Positions 52,256 through 62,360 of a stretch of DNA of 64,000 nt are shown piece by piece (the first letter of the stretch is position 1; every line of letters begins with the position of its first letter). The stretch spans positions 3,547,113 to 3,611,112 of the forward strand of contig VXAI01000038.1 of NCBI GenBank assembly GCA_013399305.1. The letters run 5' to 3'. The notes beneath the pieces are model-generated. The model had not been told where the DNA came from, ran no database searches, and saw nothing but the letters and a program-made list of their open reading frames with translations. The position numbers and the translations under genes are program-made. Source of the DNA: Rostratula benghalensis. Taxonomy: Eukaryota > Chordata > Aves > Charadriiformes > Rostratulidae.

Positions 52256-52309
52256 TAGCTAGATGATCTTTAAAGTTCCCTCCAACCCAAATCATTCTAT
52301 GATTCTATA
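52256..52309 (+). mobile_element. CR1 3' tail fragment
   Basis: Only the last 50-odd bases of a CR1 remain: CTAGATGATCTTTAAAGTTC, then CCTCCAACCCAAATCATTCT, and two octamer units (ATTCTATG, ATTCTATA). The sequence upstream has no CR1 match, so this is an extreme 5' truncation, common for this family. The ATTCTATG tail type differs from the ATTCTGTG tail of the 25.4- and 39.5-kb copies. Confidence 0.9.
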
Positions 52310-55300
52310 GCATCAATGGGTTGGTTCAGTTCTTGCTATTATAATACAACAGTTGCTAATACAGAAAGCCTTATTAACACAATGGGAACATCATTTGCAC
52401 GCAATTGTTTTACTCTTTCAACAACCTGCTTCTGCGTTAGTAATTCTGGTGTAATTTAAGTGATGTCATCCCCATTATAGTGGCAAATCACATTTTCATT
52501 CATATAGCAAGAAAGCCATCAATATGAAAATTGCTCATTCAGAATCATATTAGGTAATGTACTTCTCATGCTATTTACAGGTTGATTTTAACACGTGTTG
52601 AGCAATCTGCAAAGCAGCAGCTTCCAGTGGTATCACCATCCCAATGTTCCCTTAGTGGCTTATATTTTTCTTTTGTGAAAGGTTTTGAATAATTTTTAAC
52701 ACTGTGTGAAAAAGCGCATTGTTTTCCAGGAAATCTCTCTATTTACATGCACAATGAAAACCACAAAGTGCACCTACCTCTTCTTAGAGGATGACTCCTA
52801 AGAGATTTAGGAATGAAAGCCACCTTGAAACTTGCTAGAATTTGAGGTCACAAGTGATTTGAATAATTTTTACACCTTTTTTTTTTTTTCTTTTTAAATA
52901 CTAAATACATGAAGCATCTGTACTCAGCTCAGCCTTCAATGAAGGTCACATACTGGCAACCCCAAAGTCTCTCCCTTAACAATAATTAACTTCCAATTCT
53001 CAACTCTACTTTAAAGAACATTAAAGAAATGTTCTCTCTGGATATCCTGCAGCATAGATCTATCATGACATACAATGGCTCTCCTCTGTAATTCCCTTCC
53101 AAAATCAATCCCTCATTAAAAAAATAAACCCAAACAAAACAAAACCAAACTAACACAGAACTCTTTCGTCAACCTACTTTGAAGCACGTCTATTCTGATA
53201 AAAATTTTCTCCCATAGTAAGTTAGAACTTCACCATTCACACTATAATGAAAAGGCAGTTCTTCAGAAGCTTTCTCTGGTTCAGGAGGCAAATATTTACT
53301 TTCGTCTATGAGCATCCAGAGTTTCTTTTGACTACTCATTTTTTTTCTTCCCTTGTTCTCACTAGTGTCATGCCAGATAACAACTTAAGTGAGATTTACA
53401 TTAAGAGTCATTCTCATCAGGATATTGGAATATCTGAACAGAACCTCTCTGTACGACTGATCTGTTGTTATTAGAATTCACTGCTGAATCTATATACCAA
53501 TTTCCTAGGACTGAATCCTGAACTCCAAAGTTAAATTTATAGGCGCAAAGCTGTACCAGTCCCTTCAACTATCCTATTGGATAGCACAGAGAGCCACAAC
53601 TATTTTTCAAGCTCTGTCACAAAAACCTTCTTGAACAGCTCTTGATTAATTTTTCTGTAGCACCTCGCTATAGCATTTCTACTTCTTTTGTTGCAAACTT
53701 CTGTTTTACGAATCTAAGCCAGGAGCTACCTATCTACCTACTTCTCCATTACCAAGTGACTGATGATCCCTAAAGTAATTACCATTATAGTCCTTTATGA
53801 AAAATAACAAAATGGGGATTTTGTCTTTTTCTCAACATGGAGAGTACTTGGCAAGTTCTCATGTAACTTCATTTAAGCCCTTGCAGGAATCTTGTCATCT
53901 CCAATAGGTTAGCACCGTGCCCACATTTTTCTTTCAGTGCCAAAGGGTGGGTTTGTGTGCATGCCAATTTGTTGCAATCAGGCATAACTCTAGGTTTGTC
54001 AGTGAAGAGCACAGAGCCTTGCAGGGAGCAACAGTTTATCTGTGAGTTGTGTGATCGATCCACCTCCATCATTTACCTACACCTCCTACAGTACATACAG
54101 AGTCAATGCCATGCTCAGCATATACTTAGGGGCTTCTCACACAAGACTGTGGACTGATGCTTAACTGTTCAGCTGAAACTGACCTTGCCCAATATCTGCA
54201 TTGCCTTACTTTGTTTTGTTTGTTTACTTAATTTTCAGGAGAGCATTCTTTTCAAAAAATGAAGTGGTAGGAAAAGACAAGTACTACTACTGATGTTGAA
54301 ATAAATCGGCTAATTTCATGCTAAGAAGCTTCAGAAGTACATGTGTGTTTCACAGCAATTATGTAACAATGAATGTATGCCAGAAGTTGCATATGAATGC
54401 AAGACACAGTAAAAAAATAATCTCTTCAGCTAATTAGAAATGGTGCAAGTAGACCTGTATGTTGACTGGTAGTAGAATTAAATATTTTTTTTTTCAATAA
54501 TTGTATTTTTAAGGCACTAAAACCAATTTATTTTTAATTTGTAATCCAAATTTGTGATTTTGGGGGGACCACATTATAAATGTGGCAATAATCACACTTC
54601 TGATATAGTCTGCTCATACAAGACAAGACAGGTAGGAACACAGGAAAATAGGGCACTAGAACTTATGAATGTACAGCTGTCAATCTTTTTATTCATCTCA
54701 AGGTCTAGTGGTTTCTGAACAAACGCACTATGGTTGAAATCCCACTGCAGAAGTAAAACTTTCAAGGTGAGATAGTATTTCATTTTCATTATCATGAAAG
54801 AGAAGAAGAATAAATGTCTGCTGTAGTAGAATGCCACAGTAATACGTTAAGACTAGCAATTTTGCAACGTTGTTAAGTGTAAATAGAAAGGTGCTCATTG
54901 CTGGCTTTTCCCTTCCTCCTGATCCCCATTTGTTTCCTTTTCTTTAGTTGTACTGTTCCAGCAACCAGAAGTTTTAAACAAGAAATGCTGCACCAAAAAG
55001 ATGTGGTTTTGAGACATTACTCAGAATATCGCTGCCTTCTCTAGAAATAAAAGCCACCACTTTGTCTCAGATACTTTATGAAGAAAGGCAGAAAATGGTG
55101 AAATAATCTTATAGTTACATATTAAGCATAATGATATTTTTACATATTAAAGAACACAATTGTGTGGTATAAATAAACCCTCTTCTGGAAGAACGCTGCC
55201 CTCTGTCCCTAATCCTATAGATGTGCCATAACACTGTTCCCAGCGCTGCTTTACCAAACATGAAAAGAAGCAGCTGAATCTTCACTGTAGCAGTAAAGCA

Positions 55301-56880
55301 GGGGCTCCAGCTGCCAATACTCTAAGTCCTTTACACTTCAGTTAGCAGGGTCCTCTGCTGAACAACTGTCTGGAGGGAGCACTGCCAGACAACATGCATT
55401 TTATGACTGCATCTACCCACTGGGTTTCTGTACTGCTGCACTGAAACAAGGACGCATGTGTGGAAAAAAATCAATGAGTTCTGGTACCGCCCAGAATAAA
55501 CTGACAATGTGGAGAATTACTTTTTTTTTTTTTTTCTGAATTCCTCAACAGAGAACTAGCATTATGTATTACAGAAAGCTCCTCAAATTTTATTGACTGA
55601 AGTCTTGAACAGGAGGTCCACTACAGATGCAGGGAGCGCATGCACTATGCGGTACGTTTTCAGTCTGAACATAAAACTCCTCAGGAGAAGCTCATAATGC
55701 GTTATGTTAAGAGGAGACTAAAAATAAGGCAGAATTATTAAGGCAATTATTTTCTTACATTTTCTCTGAAGCAAGAGGAAGGCCTTTTTAAGCTCTTCAA
55801 GAAGTTAATACAGAACTGCTTCTTCTGAAAAAGAAGCAAAGAGCTTTTAGAAAACTAAATAAACTAGACTTTAAAGCCTCTCTTTTCTTTCATATGACAA
55901 GAATTGGTCATAATAAAGTGCTTTTACAATAAATTTCACCCATTTTTCTCGATCATTTTATTATGCAAAAACATTTTCTTTTACTGTTTTAGGTTTAAGT
56001 GGATGTACCTGTGTTTTCTGGTCGTTAAGATAACTGTTGCTTGACGTATGTATTCAAGTATTTATTATTCAGCTTAATGACATTAATTTGGTCACGTTAC
56101 ACTGGCTCTGTTTCTTTGGTGGAGAACTGACACATCAAACACACGCTTAGCTAAAATTAACGCATTGTCATTCATGCCCACCCACATACAATTACATGCA
56201 ATCACACAAAAACTGTGAAGTCCTAATAGTCCAAGTCAAACATAAGAGCAATTAATACACAAGTGAACACACAGAGAAAAAGGTAACACACAAACACACA
56301 GACCGTTTGCACCAGCAAGAAATATTTCCAGACCTTTGTTGCAGATCGAGTGAATGTAAGTCTGACGAGCTTCTGATCCATGTTAGTACACAATGTGTTA
56401 GAAGTATAAAAAAGAAAGGTAACTGAGGAATAGAATAGAGAGAACCCACTGTCTGAACCCGCTCTCACCCACCATCCTTAAAAGAAAAGGAAGAATTCTG
56501 AACATAAGAAAAGGAATGAGAAACTTTGAGATATCCTAAGAGGAAAACAAGCAACACAGCAAATCAGTACACACAAAGACCACTAGACAATATGGATTTG
56601 CTAGCTGTCAACTATCCCTGCAACAAAAAAAATAAACTAAGATATACATTGGCGCATATACTATTTTGGGTAGGCAACATATAAAAAAAATAAAGCAAAA
56701 CAGGGGACAAGCACAAAGAAAGCTATACAAAAAGCTGTAGGCATTGAAGAAAGGATTCTAATTACCTGAGAAGAAAATAAGATATGCCCATTGGGGTGGA
56801 GGGGTGGGAAAGTCACTGGGAGGACAGTCAGGGGGTCAACTTCAAGCAATCATAAATAAATTCATGACTCATTACACCAA
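52310..56880. other. Non-coding stretch, no gene seen
   Basis: No gene is recognised. AAACC-type low complexity lies at about 53125-53150 and T15 at 55521-55535. A GCGCATGCAC motif at about 55637-55646 is close to an NRF1 site, but it is isolated and outside any CpG island. Short inverted repeats at 55246-55301 (CTGCTTTAC/GTAAAGCAG, 38-base loop) and 55367-55391 (TGTCTGG/CCAGACA, 11-base loop) are within chance expectation. Confidence 0.5.
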
Positions 56881-57660
56881 AACTCCCAGGACAGCCTTAT
56901 TGGAGTTTATATTCAAAACCCAGTCACTGAGTGAGGCCTGAAGAACAGCGAGAATTGAGATACATAGCTAATAAAGTCCCTCAGCAATACAGTATCAGAG
57001 ACTCTGTAGTAATCACTGGAACAGAAGGGAAGAGATTTATCCATGATAAAATCAATGGATATCTTCCACCTACTGAAAATATGACCATTAGGAAAGGGGA
57101 GAGGCTCAATGAAAAGGAAAGCAGGTTTAGCCAAAGATCCTTTCCAGGGATAATGCCCCTGTCCAGATCCAATGGAAATGAGCCAGGGCCAAGCACTACA
57201 TAAGGCAGGCGCAGCAAGGCTGTGCCAGTTGAGTGCAGGATCACATAAAGGTCCACATTTCATTTATTTTAGTTTATTTAGTAGTACAGAGTCTGGCCTA
57301 GAGAATATCTGACCAGAAGCCAGCCCAGCCATCTGCAGCCTCGGGCAGAAGTGGCTTTCTTGACATGGACTTCTCTGCTCTCCCTGTCTGGCTGCAAGAA
57401 AGGGGTGTTGGCACTGCCAAAACAGCCAGAAAATGGTCTGTGCTCGAGTTGTTGCCACCCACCAAACCCTGGGGCAGCTTAATGGTACAGAAAGCAGCAT
57501 CCCTCCTCCCTCACCACAGCCCAACTCCCAAGGGGAATGCAGGACTGTGACTCTCCTTCCTCTCTTTTCCTCCTCAGAGACTCACCGCACCTACAACAAC
57601 CCTCCTTTACTACCTCACCTAATTTTGTAACAAATTACTACTTTAAAGTACAGGTAACAG
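56881..57660. other. Unassigned higher-GC unit upstream of the CpG island
   Basis: This 780-bp block is richer in GC and open frames than the desert to its left. On the minus strand it has open frames at 56913-57263 (116 codons), 56981-57256 and 57264-57524. On the plus strand it has frames at 56931-57203 (90 codons) and 57365-57550. The minus strand carries AATAAA-type hexamers near 57265-57285. I recognise no protein and no repeat family. It could be an unlisted transposon fragment, an LTR-like piece or upstream promoter sequence. A pyrimidine tract ending in CAG (about 57550-57576) looks like a splice acceptor but has no supported exon behind it. Confidence 0.35.
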
Positions 57661-57710
57661 TATACTACCTGTTATTTTGCAGAAAATATCAGCAATTGCC
57701 ATGACCTTCT

Positions 57711-57720
57711 AGATGGCGGT
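57711..57720 (+). promoter_or_regulatory. YY1-type motif (AGATGGCGGT)
   Basis: This matches the YY1 core ATGGCGG at the left edge of the CpG island. The ATG here also opens a 140-codon frame (57713-58135), but its context is weak (T at -3), so I read it as a regulatory motif or an upstream frame rather than the main start. Binding is inferred from sequence only. Confidence 0.45.
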
Positions 57721-57987
57721 AACACGAGGTGCCATCTTCCACACGCTGCTGAGGGGAGCTGCCTGCAGCAGGCCCTGCTCCCACCGCAGCCACACAGCCT
57801 CTGCCTTCCCCTCAGCTCTGTATCCTCCTCAGCAGGCAGTTGCCTGTCACCACCGTTTCCCTCAGAAAAGGGTTACATTTTCAGAACGGCAAGAACAGCG
57901 AGGCGCAGCACATCCCGCAGCCCCAGCCGGCCATTTCTCCACATCATGCCACCCGCCGCCCTCATGGCGAGCACTAACCACCCCCTC

Positions 57988-57998
57988 AAGATGGCGCC
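57988..57998 (+). promoter_or_regulatory. YY1-type motif (AAGATGGCGCC)
   Basis: A close match to the AAGATGGCGGC form of the YY1 site, inside the densest part of the CpG island. The ATG is in a good start context (A at -3, G at +4) and is the preferred start of the candidate exon at 57991. YY1 sites overlapping start codons are a known arrangement at vertebrate promoters. Confidence 0.55.
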
Positions 57999-58201
57999 GC
58001 CTCCACAGGCCACCTGCTCCACAGCAGCTGCCGCCGCCCGCGCCGAGCTTCTCCTCAGCTCCCTTCCCGGCAGCAGCCGGGGCGGGCACGGCCTCTACGA
58101 GGGCAGGAGAGCTGGGGACGGCGGGATCGTCCTGAGGTGCTGGGTGGTGGAAAGGCACGGACGGGACTCGCTCCCTGAGGAGGCCTCGGAGACACCCTTA
58201 G
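57991..58201 (+). CDS. Candidate first coding exon of an unrecognised gene
   Basis: An open frame from ATG 57991 runs 70 codons to a plausible splice donor (TTAG|GTATGC, GT at 58202), leaving phase 1. The start was chosen for its strong context (AAGATGG). In-frame ATGs at 57946 and 57964 have weaker context. The predicted peptide begins MAPPPQATCSTAAAAARAEL, is alanine/glycine-rich at first and then charged (arginine, glutamate). There is no signal peptide, membrane segment or domain I can name. Without splicing the frame would end at 58269 after 33 (58201-58268) more bases' worth of unconvincing AT-richer codons. Support comes from its position in a CpG island with + oriented YY1 motifs. Against it, GC-rich DNA readily gives chance open frames, and the first exon may be non-coding or belong to a long non-coding RNA. 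No downstream exon was found. Confidence 0.28.
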
Positions 58202-58220
58202 GTATGCGGGGGTTGAGGAT

Positions 58221-60320
58221 GGGAGAAAACTACGATTTGATTGCAGTCTGGTTACTGGGGTTTCTTTAACTTGCTTCAACTCCTCAGTACCAATTGTTGT
58301 CTGGTTTTATTTATTTTTACATAATCAGGTGAGTTTGGCACCCCCCTGTGTCAGAGGAAGCGGAGCAGCAGCAGGGGTTATGCTGCACCAGCCTCAGCCT
58401 AAAGAAATTCTGTTCAAAACAGTGCACAAAATCTTGGGAACACATTAATAGTTTGAAACATTCACTTTGGCAGCAATGAAAATGCTGCTCTAGTGCCCCT
58501 GACGTTATATTTCTTGGTTGTAATCAACACTTCATGGCACCCAAAATTTTTATTGCTACACAGAAAAAGAAGAAAAAAGGAAGATGAATCTATATCATTC
58601 CCATCAAACACTGAGAGCCCTAGGATATCACTGCACTGTATTATTAATGGCTGGAGATGAGTTGCTCGATGTTGCAATTAAACTGGGGACAGTGTTTCAC
58701 TGTGGAAAGCAGAGCATTTAATATGGCAACAAAATGCATCTCCAAGACACAAGAAACAATTCTGTTCCTAGGAAAGTTTGTCTCTGACCTCTTGGCTACA
58801 TGGTAAAGGGTAAGCCTAAAACATCTGCTGCAAGATAGGCTTCAGAGAAATCTAATTAACACCATGTCCAGGAATGATGACAGCAGATGTATCCTGGATA
58901 AAGTCACTGACAGGAGATCCCTTTGTTATGCCAACACAATTTTAGCTTGGAAAGGTAAAGGTTTGGAAAAGTCTTCATGGAAAAAATATGTAAGATTTAA
59001 ATGACAAATTATGGCAAAGAAGAAAGGGAATTGCATCTCATATTTTTTTTAAAAAAAAAAATTGACTAAAGAAAAACCTGAGAGAGGGTGTCCCATCCTT
59101 ACTTACACTGGACCCTGTAACTGTGAAGGTCAATAAATTAAAAATTGGCTGGAGACAGCCCAGTGAACAGACTAGTGCACTGAGCTGACAGAGGTATTTT
59201 AGAGCCTGCTGATAGTGTTGGCTGTGATTAAAACCCAAAATAATGGCCTCAAAATACTGGGAGCAGGTATCAGTGTCTTTTCTGCTTGCATTCTGCAGCA
59301 AACCAAGCTGAAAAATACGTTAGAATCTGCATTACTTCATTGCTAGCACTGTTCACTGCAAGATCACCACAATCTACAATCAAATCCTCTGTCACCTAAA
59401 CAAAAAGTAATGCAGCATTTTTTTCCCCCTAAACACTGACATTTTACGCAGACCCTTTAAAAACAAACTCAGACCTATTTTTGAGTGCAAGAGATTAATC
59501 TCTAATTGTTGCATTTAGGGCATACCCTTTAAAGTGATTTTTGCTTCATTGGTTGGTATTGCCCAAATCTATTTAATTGCCTCCCTAAAGGACCGAACTC
59601 ACCGAGAAGAAACAAAAACTATCAAGTTCATCATATTTAGAACCACTTTTCAGCATCTGTGCTTCCTCTCTTCCCAACCACCTTTTGCTTTTCAAAATGC
59701 CTGAAAAGGTCCAATCGCACCCAGGTTTGATCTAAGTTTTGTGATATGTCTGAAAGATTAATGTTTTGATTAAAAGAACCCTGATTGAATATTCTGATAG
59801 AAAATTGTTCATAAGCACATGTGCTCCTTATTTTCTGATCCTAGCTTGGTTTTTCTTGCTTACAGTGAGACAGTATACATAGAGGAGAAAAGAAGAGAAT
59901 GAAGATGCTACACTCAGGCATTGCTCAGACTGTCATGGTTAAATGGTAGGTGGCAGCACAAAACAAGCTGGCAGGCTCAGGCTTCATGTTCATTTTAGTG
60001 CCAGCTTAGACAACAATTCTCCTTGATCAGAGTTCATAGGTTCCCATAAATAACAAGTGATTTCATTGTACTGTCCACTAAATATTTCACCTGTGACAAG
60101 TCATGTTTCAGGACTGAAAACAGATATGACATAGATCGCAAGTAACATGCTCATTCATTTTGACTTACAATTAAAAAATTGTCACCTCTGTTATTAAATG
60201 GTTCCAAGGAGATTGATTATTTTTTTTTCATTTTTTTTTTCCAGTAGAGGCATGACTAGAACAATCTTTTGATCACATATTTATGGAGTAACTAGTATCT
60301 AGTGGGTAGAGAAGAAGCTG
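58221..60320. other. Non-coding stretch after the CpG island, likely intron if the gene is real
   Basis: Composition falls back to AT-rich. No second exon is recognisable. A T8/A11 inverted homopolymer pair lies at about 59043-59061, and paired T runs end in CCAG at 60220-60244, which imitates a splice acceptor. Short open frames only. Confidence 0.5.
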
Positions 60321-60325
60321 GCAAC

Positions 60326-60395
60326 GAGGATTCCTGAATTTTACTTTTAAGCTCAGCCATTGATCTCTATGTTGCTTTTGGCAAGTCACTTTTTG
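60326..60395 (+). mobile_element. MIR-like (CORE-SINE) remnant
   Basis: The stretch containing GATTCCTGAATTTTAC, then AAGCTCAGCCATTGATCTCT and TTTTGGCAAGTCACTTTTTG, follows the conserved middle of MIR-type SINEs ('gattc-aattc-gctctgccattgac-...-ttgggcaagtcactt'). It is short and strongly diverged, as expected for an insertion that predates the bird radiation. A similarly diverged LINE fragment sharing this motif is the main alternative. Confidence 0.5.
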
Positions 60396-60399
60396 TGCT

Positions 60400-61555
60400 A
60401 GAGTTGATCTAAGCATAAAATACTGTAAATAATGCAGGTGTGCAGAAGTCTATTTAATCTCTGTAAATAATTTTGCAGGATTTAAGCAAAACATGTGCCC
60501 AATCACTACTGTAATGGGAGAGATATGAAATCCCAACTGGACAAGAAAACCCAGTATTTTGTTTATTGAGGTTTCAAGGGTCAGTCTCAAAACAAGCAAT
60601 TTTCAATTATCATTCACATCCTACTTGCTTCCCCCGATTTTTTCATTAAAATGTTTCATTCGGTCACTGACAATATGACAGATTCTGTTAAGTGCTAATG
60701 GTAAGGGCAGCTGACTTTTTTCCTTTTTAGTTTCATGCCTGATTTTCCATCAACTTCAATCCTGAATAGTCGTTTCACATTATGATATTGCATTCACTTT
60801 GAACAGACATAAATGAGAATATGCGGTTTAAGGTAGTGAAGAAGTAAGCTTTTGATGCAGAAATTTGAATAGTTCTGCAACTGTTATTTAGCTTTCATTT
60901 TAGTATCCTGAGATGGGAAGGAAGGAGACATCCCATCGCCAGTATCTTGTAATTGCTACAAATGCGAAGGCAGGAAGCTATTTTCAGTTGGTAATTTCTG
61001 TGCTGCTTATATGTAATAGCAGTAGGAAAAGAAGAGATTAAGTTATACATCAGCCTTGGAAGGATGCTCCATGCTCAAGAGACAGTAAGAAAGAAGTCTT
61101 CAAGATGCATGATGAAATACAGGTATTGCCAAAGAGGAAGGAAGCAAAGAATAAGCGAAATACACATAGGTAGACAAAGGAAGTCAGTATGCTGAAGCGC
61201 TATGAAATGAGTAAAATAAACTTGGATTTGGTGTCAAAGAAATACAGACTAAGAAGACAATAAAGGGACGCAGGGTAACAGAAGAGATGCAGAATATAAG
61301 GAAAACTTGGCAGTCTGAAGTAACCGATTAAAGGCCAGCGTCAGCTACTGGTTTAAGCAAGAAGCAAATGCTGAAAAAAGAAAGTTGACCAAGCTGTGTA
61401 AAATAAGTTGATGAAGAAAAGGAGAAAATGGAGTAAAACCGAATACACAAAGCATTGTTCTTTCTGACATCCTGTCTGTCCTTCAGGTTTTGGATTCACT
61501 TCTTGTGATATTTTTTCTTCATACCTCTAATTTTTCATATCCTCACTCTTTCTGC
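60400..61555. other. Non-coding, purine-rich on the + strand
   Basis: No gene or named repeat is identified. From about 60890 to 61440 the + strand is strongly enriched in A and G (GATGGGAAGGAAGGAGAC and many GAAG/AAGAAG runs). It is followed directly by a pyrimidine-rich block. The strand asymmetry suggests old repeat material whose family I cannot identify. Confidence 0.45.
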
Positions 61556-61559
61556 AACA

Positions 61560-62360
61560 TTTGGCAGGAGACTGTCGGCATTCTGCCCTTCTGTCCCACA
61601 TTGTCTCAACTGTTTCCTCTACAAAAACAACTTGGGTTCTGTCTATGAAGTCTTGTCATTTTTCTCTATACTCCAGACCTATCTTTGTTCAGACTAAAAG
61701 TGAGCTCATCTGTGACCTCTCCTCATGGATCTACATGATGCTACTTCCATAGAACTATCTATATAACTAGGAGAGAGCTGTTAAACCCTCATCCCTAACA
61801 CCTTTCCATATCTCTCGCATAAAACAAACCAACAAAGTACCTACAATATTCTCAGCGTCCCTATCTTTCCTCTCCTTGGAGCCCAGGGCGATCTTTATAA
61901 ATCCTACCTCTCTCTAGGAGCTTATATCCGGAGTCTGAGAAACCCTTACAGAACTTCTCTGCATGACATGCAGGATACACATGTAATTATTCAACCTTTC
62001 CTACTAGTCTCTGAAAACATCATTTTCCTAACTTAACTGTTTTTCCTACGTGCCCTTTCTTTAGGCACTTCCTCCTCCTTCTCTGTTACCTCAAAAATAA
62101 ACTGCTTGTCTTCGTGTTCAAAGCCCTTCTTAGCCTGTGTCAATCTTACATGGCTCTCACTGAGTTTTAGGGAGGTCAATACCTGCCTCAGGTTAGCCCA
62201 TGACCCCAGCAACTTAGATCTGCTTCTTAGATTTTAAACAAACACTTTCTCCCCTACTGCTCTCACACTGGGAAGAGGTCCCATAAATACCCACCAAATT
62301 ATTCCATTTTACATCTTAAAATGCCTCTTTAAACCACACTATGATGCCCAAAAAACAAAG
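61560..62360 (+). mobile_element. Pyrimidine-rich ancient LINE-like remnant (L2/L3/CR1 type)
   Basis: The right half fits the terminal part of a widespread old vertebrate LINE-type repeat. CTTGTCTTCGTGTTCAAAGC with CCTTCTTAGCCTG lies at about 62104-62140. GAAGAGGTCCCATAAATACC, then CACCAAATTATTCCATTTTA, is followed by CTTTAAACCACACTATGATG at about 62273-62350. The left half (61560-62070) is similarly C/T-rich but has no block I can match firmly, so the start is approximate. Frames are broken throughout. The family name needs a consensus search. Confidence 0.42.

Larger units (their letters stand above)
57700..58220 (+). promoter_or_regulatory. CpG island, probable promoter
   Basis: This is the one place where composition shifts abruptly to GC-rich sequence with many CpG dinucleotides: about 30 by eye between 57880 and 58210, against near absence in the desert. 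CpG islands of this kind mark most vertebrate promoters. Two ATGGCG motifs in + orientation (57713 and 57991) fit the YY1 type that tends to lie just downstream of transcription starts and point in the direction of transcription, favouring a + strand gene. No TATA box is evident, as usual for CpG promoters. Bidirectional activity is possible, because an open frame of 98 codons also exists on the minus strand (57862-58158). Confidence 0.75.

Noticed and set aside
55246..55301. 9-bp inverted repeat with a 38-base loop, considered as a microRNA hairpin
   Set aside because: The stem is too short and not continued by further pairing. Several such pairs are expected by chance in 64 kb.
56881..57300. 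Considered as an endogenous retrovirus LTR
   Set aside because: No paired terminal repeat, primer-binding site or flanking duplication could be seen. The AATAAA-type hexamers alone are not enough.
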